From the NCBI GenBank assembly GCA_937873555.1, contig CALMWN010000299.1, positions 1 through 13,314 on the forward strand: 13,314 nt of DNA, given 5' to 3'. This document shows positions 7,036 through 13,314 of this stretch, one piece after another. The translations under genes were made by a program, and so were the position numbers. Under the pieces are notes generated by a model. That model had not been told where the DNA came from, did not search any database, and worked only from the letters and a program-made list of their open reading frames with translations. Origin of the DNA: an uncultured Clostridia bacterium (lineage in GTDB: Bacteria > Bacillota > Clostridia > Acetivibrionales > CALMWN01). How positions within the stretch are numbered: the first letter of the stretch is position 1; each line of letters starts with the position of its first letter.

Positions 7036-8163
7036 ATGTCACTTAACTTCAATTTCAATGTGTTTGGAACGCAATTCCCGAAGAAGGGGTTATTGAGCCT
7101 TGATATAGGTTCCTCAAACATAAAGACGGTTTACAGTACAAAAATCCCTGGAAATAAATTGAGGGTTATGAATTACGCAATAGGTGAAACTCCTGCAAAC
7201 TGCATCAAAGATGGCATAGTATATGATATTGGTGGCTTGGGGGATAAAATTGAACAGCTTTTGGCTGAACATATGATATATGAGAAAAACGCTAAAATTG
7301 TGATTTCATCAGGCTCCAATATCGTATCAAAGTCATTCCGGATAGAAATGACCGGGGATAAAACTCTTGAGACATGCATAAGAGAAGAGATTAAAGGCAG
7401 GACAGATATGGATATCAAATCATACAGGCTTTTCTACAGGGTTACAGAAAAAACTGAAAAAAAGGGCTCGAATTCTTACCGAATTTTTACAACTATTGTC
7501 CCCAATGAACTAATGAAGAAATATATCAAGCTTATTCAATACCTGAATTTGAGTCCTGTATCAATAGAAATACCTTATAGCGGTACGGCACGCTTTTTTT
7601 CATCAGGTTTGAAAATTGCAGATTCGGACAGGCTGTCCGGGGGAGCATATGCAGATTGCACACCGGGAATTACGGCAGTGGTGGATTTCGGGTCGGAAAA
7701 CACCAATCTCTGCATATTGAAAAACGGCGGTTTGGAATTCAACAGCGTGATCCTTTCGGGAGGAAGGAGACTGGATGAAAGAATTGCAGCAGGATTGGGA
7801 GTAAAAAATGAGGTTGCGCGAAGGTATAAGAATATGCACGGGATGGCAGCCGTGTTCCACGAGGGTGATGAAATAGAAAAGATTGTGGACGAATGTTCGA
7901 GGAATTATATAAAGGAATTGCTTGTTAAAATCAAGGGGAGTATGGAGTTCTATATAAACAGGTGTGGGGGCGGGATACCCGACAGAATGTGTTGGATAGG
8001 AGGAGGCTCGGCTTTAAAGGGACTGATGGAATACGCAGAAGGCATTACCGGAATTCCTTCCTACAATACGGGCATGATGGATTTTAATTCTGTGGAGTTT
8101 GAACAGAACCTTGACAGGGGCAATTTGAGATTTCTTGTAAATGCCGTCGCGGCGGCATTGTAG
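7036..8163 (+). CDS. pilM: PilM-like actin-fold ATPase (type IV pilus assembly, FtsA/PilM superfamily)
   Basis: This 375-residue cytoplasmic protein has the actin/FtsA/PilM nucleotide-binding signature in order: phosphate-1 LSLDIGSSNIKTVYS (20-34), phosphate-2 AVVDFGSENTNLCIL (214-228), and adenosine motif CWIGGGSALKGL (319-330). Length and spacing fit PilM better than FtsA (usually above 400 residues, with a C-terminal amphipathic helix not seen here). PilM forms a cytoplasmic ring linked to the pilus alignment proteins PilN and PilO. No pilN, pilO, pilin or ATPase gene follows, so this is an isolated copy. ATG 7036 is chosen because GGGGG (7025-7029) sits 6 nt upstream and because the promoter at 6938-6966 lies inside any longer version. 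It could be a diverged FtsA/PilM paralogue with a different cell-envelope role. Confidence 0.83.
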   Translation: MSLNFNFNVFGTQFPKKGLLSLDIGSSNIKTVYSTKIPGNKLRVMNYAIGETPANCIKDGIVYDIGGLGDKIEQLLAEHMIYEKNAKIVISSGSNIVSKSFRIEMTGDKTLETCIREEIKGRTDMDIKSYRLFYRVTEKTEKKGSNSYRIFTTIVPNELMKKYIKLIQYLNLSPVSIEIPYSGTARFFSSGLKIADSDRLSGGAYADCTPGITAVVDFGSENTNLCILKNGGLEFNSVILSGGRRLDERIAAGLGVKNEVARRYKNMHGMAAVFHEGDEIEKIVDECSRNYIKELLVKIKGSMEFYINRCGGGIPDRMCWIGGGSALKGLMEYAEGITGIPSYNTGMMDFNSVEFEQNLDRGNLRFLVNAVAAAL

Positions 8164-8211
8164 AAGTTGTGGAAGTATCAGAGCTGGCTGAAAGGTAGAA
8201 ACAAGTGTGCC

Positions 8212-8234
8212 AATATTACTTTTGTGTGATATTT
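8212..8234 (+). terminator. Weak AU-rich hairpin downstream of the PilM gene
   Basis: AATATTAC (8212-8219) can pair with GTGATATT (8226-8233), including one G-U pair, around a 6-nt loop, and is followed by a T-rich run. It lies 48 nt after the PilM stop. The stem has little GC, so terminator strength is doubtful. Confidence 0.3.
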
Positions 8235-8259
8235 TATTTAACTATATAAATGTTTTTTA

Positions 8260-8274
8260 AAAAAATGTATAATA
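8260..8274 (+). promoter_or_regulatory. Candidate -10 region of the sigma factor operon
   Basis: TATAAT at 8268-8273 lies within a 15-nt sequence identical to 127-141 upstream of the transporter operon. It is 71 nt before the sigma factor ATG. There is no recognisable -35 at 16-18 nt, and I see no clear ECF-type -35 (GAAC/AAC) paired with it. Confidence 0.4.
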
Positions 8275-8281
8275 TTCTCGG

Positions 8282-8316
8282 AAAGATGATGGAAGCTTAT
8301 CATCTTTTTCTTTTCC
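8282..8316 (+). terminator. Hairpin with T-tract in the sigma factor leader
   Basis: AAAGATGAT (8282-8290) pairs with ATCATCTTT (8299-8307) around the 8-nt loop GGAAGCTT and is followed by a T-rich tract (8304-8314). It resembles an intrinsic terminator for PilM read-through. However, it sits right after the candidate -10 at 8268-8273, so it could also be a 5'-leader hairpin or attenuator of the sigma factor transcript. Confidence 0.5.
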
Positions 8317-8344
8317 CAACCCATCAGGGGGTGAATGGCTGCCA

Positions 8345-8941
8345 ATGAGCGACAATGAGAGAATCCTTTTGGAAAAATCGAAAAAGGGAGATGTTGAAGC
8401 TTTCGAACAGCTCATAGAGAGCTATCAGAAGAAAATTTTCAATATTGCTTTCAGGATGACCGGGAATTATAATGATGCCGGAGAGCTGACCCAGGAAGTT
8501 TTAGTCAGGGTTTTCAGGTCTATCAAGAGTTTCAGGGAGGAGGCCTCTCTTTCCACCTGGATTTATAGAATTACCACAAATACATGCCTTGATGAGCTGC
8601 GAAAACGGAAAAATAAAAAAGTCATTTCGCTGGAAGAAGAAATAAAAACGGAAGACGGAGAACTTAGACGCCAAATTGTTGATGCTGCCCCTTCTCCTGA
8701 AGAGCTGGCAGAGAGAAATGAAATCAAACGGTGCGTAGATGCTGCAGTAAGGCAGCTTCCTGATGAACAGAGGACAATGATTATTCTCAGGGATATACAG
8801 GGTTTCAGCTATGACGAAATATCCAGGATACTTAAATGCCCGCAGGGAACGGTTAAATCCAGAATAAGCAGGGCCAGGCTGGCTCTGAGAGATATATTGA
8901 AAAACAGCGGGGAACTTTTTAATGCAAGTTTCGTCAAATAA
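8345..8941 (+). CDS. ECF-type RNA polymerase sigma factor (SigW/RpoE-like)
   Basis: This 198-residue sigma-70 family factor has only regions 2 and 4, the ECF (group 4) layout. Region 2 spans about 20-90, with the core-binding/-10 recognition stretch DAGELTQEVLVRVFRSIKSF and SLSTWIYRITTNTCLDELRKRK. Region 4 spans about 133-187, with LPDEQRTMIILRDIQGFSY and the helix-turn-helix DEISRILKCPQGTVKSRISR that reads the -35. The linker (91-130) is acidic. ATG 8345 is the only usable in-frame start; GGGGGTG (8327-8333) lies 11 nt upstream, a rather long spacing. The gene directly downstream encodes a zinc-finger membrane protein that fits the role of its anti-sigma factor. Such sigma factors usually transcribe their own operon and an envelope-stress or surface regulon. 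The regulon is unknown. Confidence 0.94.
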   Translation: MSDNERILLEKSKKGDVEAFEQLIESYQKKIFNIAFRMTGNYNDAGELTQEVLVRVFRSIKSFREEASLSTWIYRITTNTCLDELRKRKNKKVISLEEEIKTEDGELRRQIVDAAPSPEELAERNEIKRCVDAAVRQLPDEQRTMIILRDIQGFSYDEISRILKCPQGTVKSRISRARLALRDILKNSGELFNASFVK

Positions 8942-8947
8942 TATGGA

Positions 8948-8954
8948 AAGGAGG
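8948..8954 (+). promoter_or_regulatory. Strong ribosome binding site that decides the anti-sigma factor start
   Basis: AAGGAGG at 8948-8954 is 7 nt from ATG 8962 but only 1 nt from the in-frame GTG 8956. This supports ATG 8962 as the start. Confidence 0.75.
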
Positions 8955-8961
8955 GGTGATA

Positions 8962-10248
8962 ATGAAGGATTGCAGGGATATAAAATCAATGATTTCCCCA
9001 TATTTGGACAATATGCTGGATAAAGCCGAGCATTCTGAATTCGAAAATCATATAAACAGCTGCAGCGACTGTAAAAAGGCGATTGAAGAAATAAGCTGCG
9101 TTATTGAAACCTGTAAATCAATACCGGCAGCGGAGCTTCCGGAGGATTTCAAGGCAAATCTCCGCCGAAAGCTGGATGCTGAAAGGGAAAGCATCCATAG
9201 ACGGCATGTTTTAAGGTCCAAATATATAAAAATATGTTCATCCATAGCTGCAGGAATCGTTATTATCATCACCATGAAGGGCTTTTTGGGCGATATGGTT
9301 TTCCCCTCCTCAAAAATGTCAAACAGTACCGGCACAGATATGAAAGCGGCGGCTTCACAGGCCAATCCCCAGGAAAGGTTTGACACAAGTGCCAACAGTG
9401 TTGCGGCATATGACAGCAGCAGTAAAAGCACTACAGGACAATCTGCACAATATGCCTCATCCCAGGCGGATAACGGGGTAGGGTCGGATTCCGGCAAGGA
9501 GCCGGCAGTGTTACCGGTACAAAAAGACAAGCAGTTATCGACCTACTCACAAGCAGAGAGCTTGCAGGATAAAGCTGCCATAAGCCCTGAAAAGCCCGCT
9601 GTAAAGGCTGCAGGTAATGAAACGGGAAATACGAGCGGAAGCGGTGCCGGGGCTAAGAACACAGAGCCGGTTAATACACCGGCGCAGACCAGGGGCATGC
9701 TCCTTCAAAAGGCAGCCGCTGCCGCACCAATCCGTTATAACGTTGTTTTAAACACAGACAGCCCTTCCGATGCGTTCAAAGTATTGAACGATATTGTGGA
9801 AAAAACAGGAGGAGTGAGCGTTGATCCTGCTTACAGTTCAACAGTTGATAATGTGAAGCCCCAGCAATCAATAGCGGTTCAGGGATTGGCTGTTCCACAG
9901 GCGAAAGCGGATGTATCTTCGGCTGCGGCTTCAGCTGACAGTAAAGGGGATTTACTTTTGAATATTAAAATTCCGGCTGCTGCATATGACCGGTTGACAG
10001 GCATGCTCAAGTCGAATTTTCCAGCTTCGGATATACATGTGGACAAGGTGGAAAATACAAGCCTGAAAAGTGCCATTGATGAATTAAACAGGAAAATCCT
10101 TGATATCGATAATAAGCTTGCAAGTACTGAAGCCTCTGAAACCGTGAGTCTGAAAGCCGAAAGGCAGTCACTGCAGTCCAGGCTGGATAGCCTTAACAGC
10201 GAGGCGGAAGGGTTTGTGCTTGTAAATATAGTTGTTACGAAGAAGTGA
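8962..10248 (+). CDS. Membrane-anchored zinc-finger anti-sigma factor with extracytoplasmic DUF4349-like domain
   Basis: This 428-residue protein follows the ECF sigma gene after 20 nt. The N-terminus is an anti-sigma zinc-finger (ZAS/zf-HC2) domain: C4, then H30-x3-C34-x2-C37 in HINSCSDC, with YLDNMLD between them as in the family. One membrane helix at about 90-109 (ICSSIAAGIVIIITMKGFLG) puts the finger in the cytoplasm and the rest outside. Residues about 116-250 are a Ser/Ala/Gly/Gln-rich linker of low complexity. Residues about 255-428 resemble DUF4349: IRYNVVLNTDSPSDAFKVLNDIVEKTGG, the strand LLLNIKIPAAAYDRLTGML, a long heptad-like helical stretch (about 365-412), and a final strand (FVLVNIVVTKK). 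Unlike many DUF4349 proteins it has no C-terminal membrane helix. Inferred role: it holds the sigma factor inactive until an envelope signal is sensed outside. The signal and any protease step are unknown. Confidence 0.86.
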   Translation: MKDCRDIKSMISPYLDNMLDKAEHSEFENHINSCSDCKKAIEEISCVIETCKSIPAAELPEDFKANLRRKLDAERESIHRRHVLRSKYIKICSSIAAGIVIIITMKGFLGDMVFPSSKMSNSTGTDMKAAASQANPQERFDTSANSVAAYDSSSKSTTGQSAQYASSQADNGVGSDSGKEPAVLPVQKDKQLSTYSQAESLQDKAAISPEKPAVKAAGNETGNTSGSGAGAKNTEPVNTPAQTRGMLLQKAAAAAPIRYNVVLNTDSPSDAFKVLNDIVEKTGGVSVDPAYSSTVDNVKPQQSIAVQGLAVPQAKADVSSAAASADSKGDLLLNIKIPAAAYDRLTGMLKSNFPASDIHVDKVENTSLKSAIDELNRKILDIDNKLASTEASETVSLKAERQSLQSRLDSLNSEAEGFVLVNIVVTKK

Positions 10249-10300
10249 AACACATGGTTTACTGCCGGAAAATCCTGCTGGACTTCCAAATAAATATATT

Positions 10301-10330
10301 ACGACAGCTGTTTACGGCTGTTGTTTTTTT
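10301..10330 (+). terminator. Intrinsic terminator of the sigma/anti-sigma operon
   Basis: ACGACAGC (10301-10308) pairs with GCTGTTGT (10317-10324), including one G-T (G-U in RNA) pair, around an 8-nt loop, and runs into a 7-T tract (10324-10330). It is 52 nt after the anti-sigma stop and precedes the DUF3006-polA transcription unit. Confidence 0.85.
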
Positions 10331-10410
10331 GTGTAAAATAGACACTGTGAAATGGCAATATAAATATTAAGAAATTCATATATAGAAACAGAACTATAAA
10401 ACTAAACATA

Positions 10411-10416
10411 TATAAT
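10411..10416 (+). promoter_or_regulatory. Candidate -10 element of the DUF3006-polA unit
   Basis: TATAAT at 10411-10416 lies 21 nt before ATG 10438 in a very AT-rich stretch (10331-10437). No convincing -35 is present at 16-18 nt. A weaker pair, TAGACA (10339-10344) with TAAATA (10361-10366, 16-nt spacing), is an alternative. Confidence 0.3.
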
Positions 10417-10437
10417 TTAAATCAGAGGGGATTATAA

Positions 10438-10593
10438 ATGGTTATAAAGGCAGTTATCGACAGAATTGAGGGTGAAAATGCAATACTCTTATCCGATGAG
10501 ATTGAAATTGAGATCAGTATTCCTGTTTCCATGATAGATGGGGAATGCAGGAAAGGGGAGGTCCTGGACCTTACAATTGAAGACATGATGTAA
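10438..10593 (+). CDS. Small DUF3006-like protein, 51 residues
   Basis: This short gene reads MVIKAVIDRIEGENAILLSD, continues with an acidic strand (EIEIEISIPVSMID) and ends CRKGEVLDLTIEDMM before TAA 10591-10593. The pattern of 'AVIDRIEG..AILL', a central 'I.IP.SMI..' and 'KGEVLDLTIE' is that of the DUF3006 family, small Firmicutes proteins predicted to fold as a compact beta-barrel and with no established function. AGAGGGG ends 7 nt before the ATG, a good ribosome binding site. The coding sense is further supported by polA following 47 nt later in the same direction with no terminator, so the two are probably co-transcribed. The family assignment rests on pattern recall, not a search. Confidence 0.8.
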   Translation: MVIKAVIDRIEGENAILLSDEIEIEISIPVSMIDGECRKGEVLDLTIEDMM

Positions 10594-10640
10594 AGGTAAT
10601 GCATATATTTTTTGGAACAGCTTCAAAGAGGAGGTTGAAA

Positions 10641-13314
10641 ATGGCTTTTGACAAATTGATGGTTATAGACGGAAACAGCGTACTGAACAGGGCGTTTTAC
10701 GGGTTGCAGGGCTCACAACTGCTGTCAACTTCAACGGGATTGTTCACAAATGCTGTTTTTGGCTTTTTAAACATACTTTTCAGGTATCTGGAGGAGGAAA
10801 GTCCGGAGTACCTTTGCGTTGCTTTTGACTTAAAAGCCCCTACCTTCAGGCACAAGGAGTTTGACGGTTACAAGGCGAACAGGAAGGGTATGCCTGCTGA
10901 ATTGGCAGCTCAGGTTCCGCTTGTAAAAGAAGTGCTGGACGCGATGAATATAAAAAGACTGGAATACGAAGGGTATGAAGCCGATGACATTCTCGGTTCT
11001 GTTTCAGGGTATGCAGAGCAAAAGGGGATGGATGTCGTCATAGTAACAGGAGACAGGGATTCCTTCCAGCTGGTCACAGACAGAACGAGGGTTAAAATGC
11101 CTGTCACAAGGGGTGGAAGAACTGAAACAGAGGACTATGATTATGCCAAGGTAATGGAGAAGTATGGAGTAACCCCGACCCAATTCATAGATGTAAAAGG
11201 GCTTATGGGGGATGCGTCCGACAATATACCCGGGGTCCCGGGAATTGGTGAAAAGACTGCAGCAGACCTCGTTAAAAGGTTTGGGAGTATTGAAAACCTT
11301 TATGAAAACCTGGATTCAGTTGAAAGGAACAGTGTGAGGGAAAAACTTGCTGCAAACAGGGAGCTGGCCTTCTTAAGCAAAAGGCTTGCCACTATAGAGA
11401 AACAGATGCCCAGGTTCTGGGAGATGGAAGAAATCAAACGCAGGGACTTTGACAGGGACAGGCTGTTTAAAGTATTCAAAAGGCTGGAATTCAAAAGCTT
11501 CATAGAAAGATTCAGGCTTGAAGGAACACCTGTAAAAAATACAACTGCAAAGAACATTGAATGCGTAATGAACGCTGGGCAGCTTGAAGAGCTGAAGAAT
11601 GAAATCATAGCTGCAGGTGAAATATCCATATATTATTTGCTGGATAAAACCGGAAGCTTTGAAAGCAAACTTACCGGTATGGGAATTTCATGGGGCAATG
11701 GAAAGACAGCTTACCTGGATTTCATAAAATGCATGGGTGAAGATGAATTCCTCAAAGAGTTCAGACAGGTGCTTGAAGACGGAAACATCAAGAAGTACGG
11801 ACACGATCTGAAGGCGTTGATGGCATACCTTAAAAGCAGGGATACAACTTTCAACGGCCTGGGTTTTGATACAATGATAGCGGCATATATAGTTAATCCC
11901 TCCCGTGACACATATACGGTCTCTGAATTAGCCTTTGAGTATATGGGAACGGCACCGGAATCAATACAGGAACTCGCCGGAAAAGGCAGGAATTTCATTC
12001 CATTCAGGGACATGCCTCTTGAAAGGGTTTCTGTATTGGCAGGCCATTACTCCGAACTTATACTGGAGCTGAAAGGTAAGCTTGGTGACATTATCAGGGA
12101 AAATGGGCAGCAGGAGCTTTATTATGAGATAGAGCTGCCGCTGGTTGAAGTTCTTGCAGATATGGAGTACCATGGATTCAAGGTAAATATCCATGACCTT
12201 CAAAGATTTTCCTCAGAGCTGGACGAAAAAATAAGTGTTCTGGTAAATGAGATTTATTCACTTGCCGGTGAGGAATTCAACATAAATTCTCCAAAACAGC
12301 TTGGAGTCATTCTTTTCGAGAAGCTCAACCTTCCGGTATTGAAAAAGACGAAGACAGGCTATTCAACAGATGCAGAAGTGCTGGAACAACTTGCTTCAAG
12401 ACATGAAGCGGTTTCTAAGATACTTGAATTCAGACAGCTGGCCAAGCTGAAATCCACCTACGCGGAAGGCCTTCTGGGAGTTATTGATCCGGTGACCGGC
12501 AAGATCCATTCAAGTTTTAACCAGACTGTTACGACAACAGGAAGGATAAGCAGCACTGAACCCAATTTGCAGAACATTCCCATCAAGCTGGAAATGGGAA
12601 GAAAAATCCGGAAGGTGTTTGTACCAAGCAGTGAGGAGTATCTGCTGCTGGACGCGGATTATTCCCAGATAGAGCTCAGGGTGCTTGCACATATAACCGC
12701 TGATGTCAACATGATCGCTGCATTCAATAACAATGAGGATATACACACCACTACTGCCTCAAGAGTGTTTGGGATACCGAAGGAGAGTGTGACTTCGCTC
12801 ATGCGCTCCAGGGCAAAGGCGGTCAATTTCGGAATTGTATACGGTATAGGCGACTTCAGCCTGTCCAAGGATCTGGGAGTTACAAGGAAGGAAGCAAAAA
12901 AATACATTGATGAGTATCTTGACAAATATCCGAATGTAAAGCAATACATGCATGATATAGTGGAACAGGGAAAAGAAGCGGGTTTTGTAACCACAATGTT
13001 CAACAGGCGCAGGTATCTGCCCGAACTTAAGTCCAGCAATTTCAACATACGCTCCTTCGGGGAACGTATAGCGATGAATACTCCCATCCAGGGGAGCGCT
13101 GCCGATATTATCAAAATAGCAATGGTAAGGGTTTATAAGGAGCTTAAGGGCAGGAATCTGAAATCACGGCTCATACTGCAGGTTCATGATGAACTTATAG
13201 TGGAAACATTAAAAACAGAAAAAGAAGAAGTGGAGAAGATATTGAAGGAAAGTATGGAGAACGCGGTGAAAATGAAGGTACCGCTCTGCGCAGAGGTGAA
13301 GTCGGGCTCAAACT
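10641..13314 (+). CDS. polA: DNA polymerase I, truncated by the window edge
   Basis: 891 complete codons are present. The reading frame is open to the last base, and the end (KSGSN plus the first base of a W-like codon) matches the usual 'GxNWYEAK' finish, so only a few residues are missing. Residues 1 to about 290 form the 5'-nuclease domain, with D10, EADD (113-116), TGDRD (136-140), GDASDN (190-195) and the helix-hairpin-helix GVPGIGEKTAADL. Residues about 300-470 form a 3'-5' exonuclease-like domain that lacks the DxE of Exo I (LLDKT at 333-337), so proofreading is probably absent, as in Bacillus and Taq PolA. The polymerase domain has motif A DADYSQIELRVLAH (from 671), the O-helix R722-K726-F730-Y734, and motif C QVHDEL (847-852). 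F730 at the E. coli F762 position predicts exclusion of dideoxynucleotides. AGAGGAGG precedes ATG 10641. Role: primer removal, Okazaki fragment processing and repair. Confidence 0.98.
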   Translation, partial: MAFDKLMVIDGNSVLNRAFYGLQGSQLLSTSTGLFTNAVFGFLNILFRYLEEESPEYLCVAFDLKAPTFRHKEFDGYKANRKGMPAELAAQVPLVKEVLDAMNIKRLEYEGYEADDILGSVSGYAEQKGMDVVIVTGDRDSFQLVTDRTRVKMPVTRGGRTETEDYDYAKVMEKYGVTPTQFIDVKGLMGDASDNIPGVPGIGEKTAADLVKRFGSIENLYENLDSVERNSVREKLAANRELAFLSKRLATIEKQMPRFWEMEEIKRRDFDRDRLFKVFKRLEFKSFIERFRLEGTPVKNTTAKNIECVMNAGQLEELKNEIIAAGEISIYYLLDKTGSFESKLTGMGISWGNGKTAYLDFIKCMGEDEFLKEFRQVLEDGNIKKYGHDLKALMAYLKSRDTTFNGLGFDTMIAAYIVNPSRDTYTVSELAFEYMGTAPESIQELAGKGRNFIPFRDMPLERVSVLAGHYSELILELKGKLGDIIRENGQQELYYEIELPLVEVLADMEYHGFKVNIHDLQRFSSELDEKISVLVNEIYSLAGEEFNINSPKQLGVILFEKLNLPVLKKTKTGYSTDAEVLEQLASRHEAVSKILEFRQLAKLKSTYAEGLLGVIDPVTGKIHSSFNQTVTTTGRISSTEPNLQNIPIKLEMGRKIRKVFVPSSEEYLLLDADYSQIELRVLAHITADVNMIAAFNNNEDIHTTTASRVFGIPKESVTSLMRSRAKAVNFGIVYGIGDFSLSKDLGVTRKEAKKYIDEYLDKYPNVKQYMHDIVEQGKEAGFVTTMFNRRRYLPELKSSNFNIRSFGERIAMNTPIQGSAADIIKIAMVRVYKELKGRNLKSRLILQVHDELIVETLKTEKEEVEKILKESMENAVKMKVPLCAEVKSGSN

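Noticed and set aside
7036..8163. FtsA instead of PilM
   Set aside because: It shares the actin fold, but it is shorter than FtsA, shows no C-terminal amphipathic helix and has no ftsZ neighbour. PilM fits better, though a diverged paralogue remains possible.
12659..13114. 151-codon open frame on the - strand
   Set aside because: It is antisense to the conserved polymerase motifs A and B of polA.
1..13314. CRISPR array, tRNA, rRNA, insertion sequence or prophage
   Set aside because: No regularly spaced repeats, cloverleaf-like segments, transposase motifs or terminal inverted repeats were seen; composition is even across the window.

Overview
The window looks like chromosomal DNA from a Gram-positive (monoderm) member of the Clostridia. 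I infer a cellulolytic Clostridium/Acetivibrio-type relative from these features: strong purine-rich AGGAGG/GGGGG ribosome binding sites, several GTG starts, AT-rich intergenic DNA with TATAAT boxes, an S-layer-homology (SLH) protein, a zinc-finger anti-sigma factor, and a PolA whose proofreading domain looks degenerate. The species cannot be fixed from sequence reading alone. There are ten protein-coding genes. I see no rRNA, tRNA, CRISPR array, insertion sequence or prophage.

Region 1 (about 1-6390, + strand) is a tightly packed block. It holds a MacA/YknX-like membrane-anchored adaptor, a MacB-type ATPase (4-nt overlap), a MacB/FtsX-type permease (1-nt gap) and, 60 nt later with no visible terminator, an SLH-domain secreted protein. 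It ends at a strong hairpin terminator. The first three genes form a complete ABC-type export or cell-envelope-stress transporter. The SLH protein is probably co-transcribed and would sit on the cell surface. The adaptor carries two tandem copies of its barrel-sandwich/beta-barrel unit and a Ser/Asn-rich insert, which is the most unusual protein architecture here.

Region 2 (about 6357-8163) is a divergent pair: a stand-alone receiver-domain response regulator on the - strand, and a PilM-like actin-fold ATPase on the + strand. The PilM gene has a perfect consensus sigma-A promoter (TTGACA, 17 nt, TATAAT). A 7-bp inverted repeat sits between the two genes. The response regulator converges on the SLH gene, and both share one hairpin as a bidirectional terminator.

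Region 3 (about 8164-10330, + strand) is an ECF sigma factor followed by its putative membrane-anchored anti-sigma factor. The latter has a cytoplasmic HC-C zinc finger, one membrane helix, a long low-complexity linker and an extracytoplasmic DUF4349-like domain. This is a cell-envelope signalling pair ending at an intrinsic terminator.

Region 4 (about 10331-13314, + strand) is a 51-residue DUF3006-like protein followed by polA, which runs off the right edge only a few codons before its expected end.

No wholly new system is proven. The best candidates for a second look are the duplicated adaptor in a transporter + SLH operon, the DUF4349-type anti-sigma sensor, the orphan receiver/PilM divergent pair, and a 15-nt promoter-like sequence shared by the transporter operon and the sigma operon.
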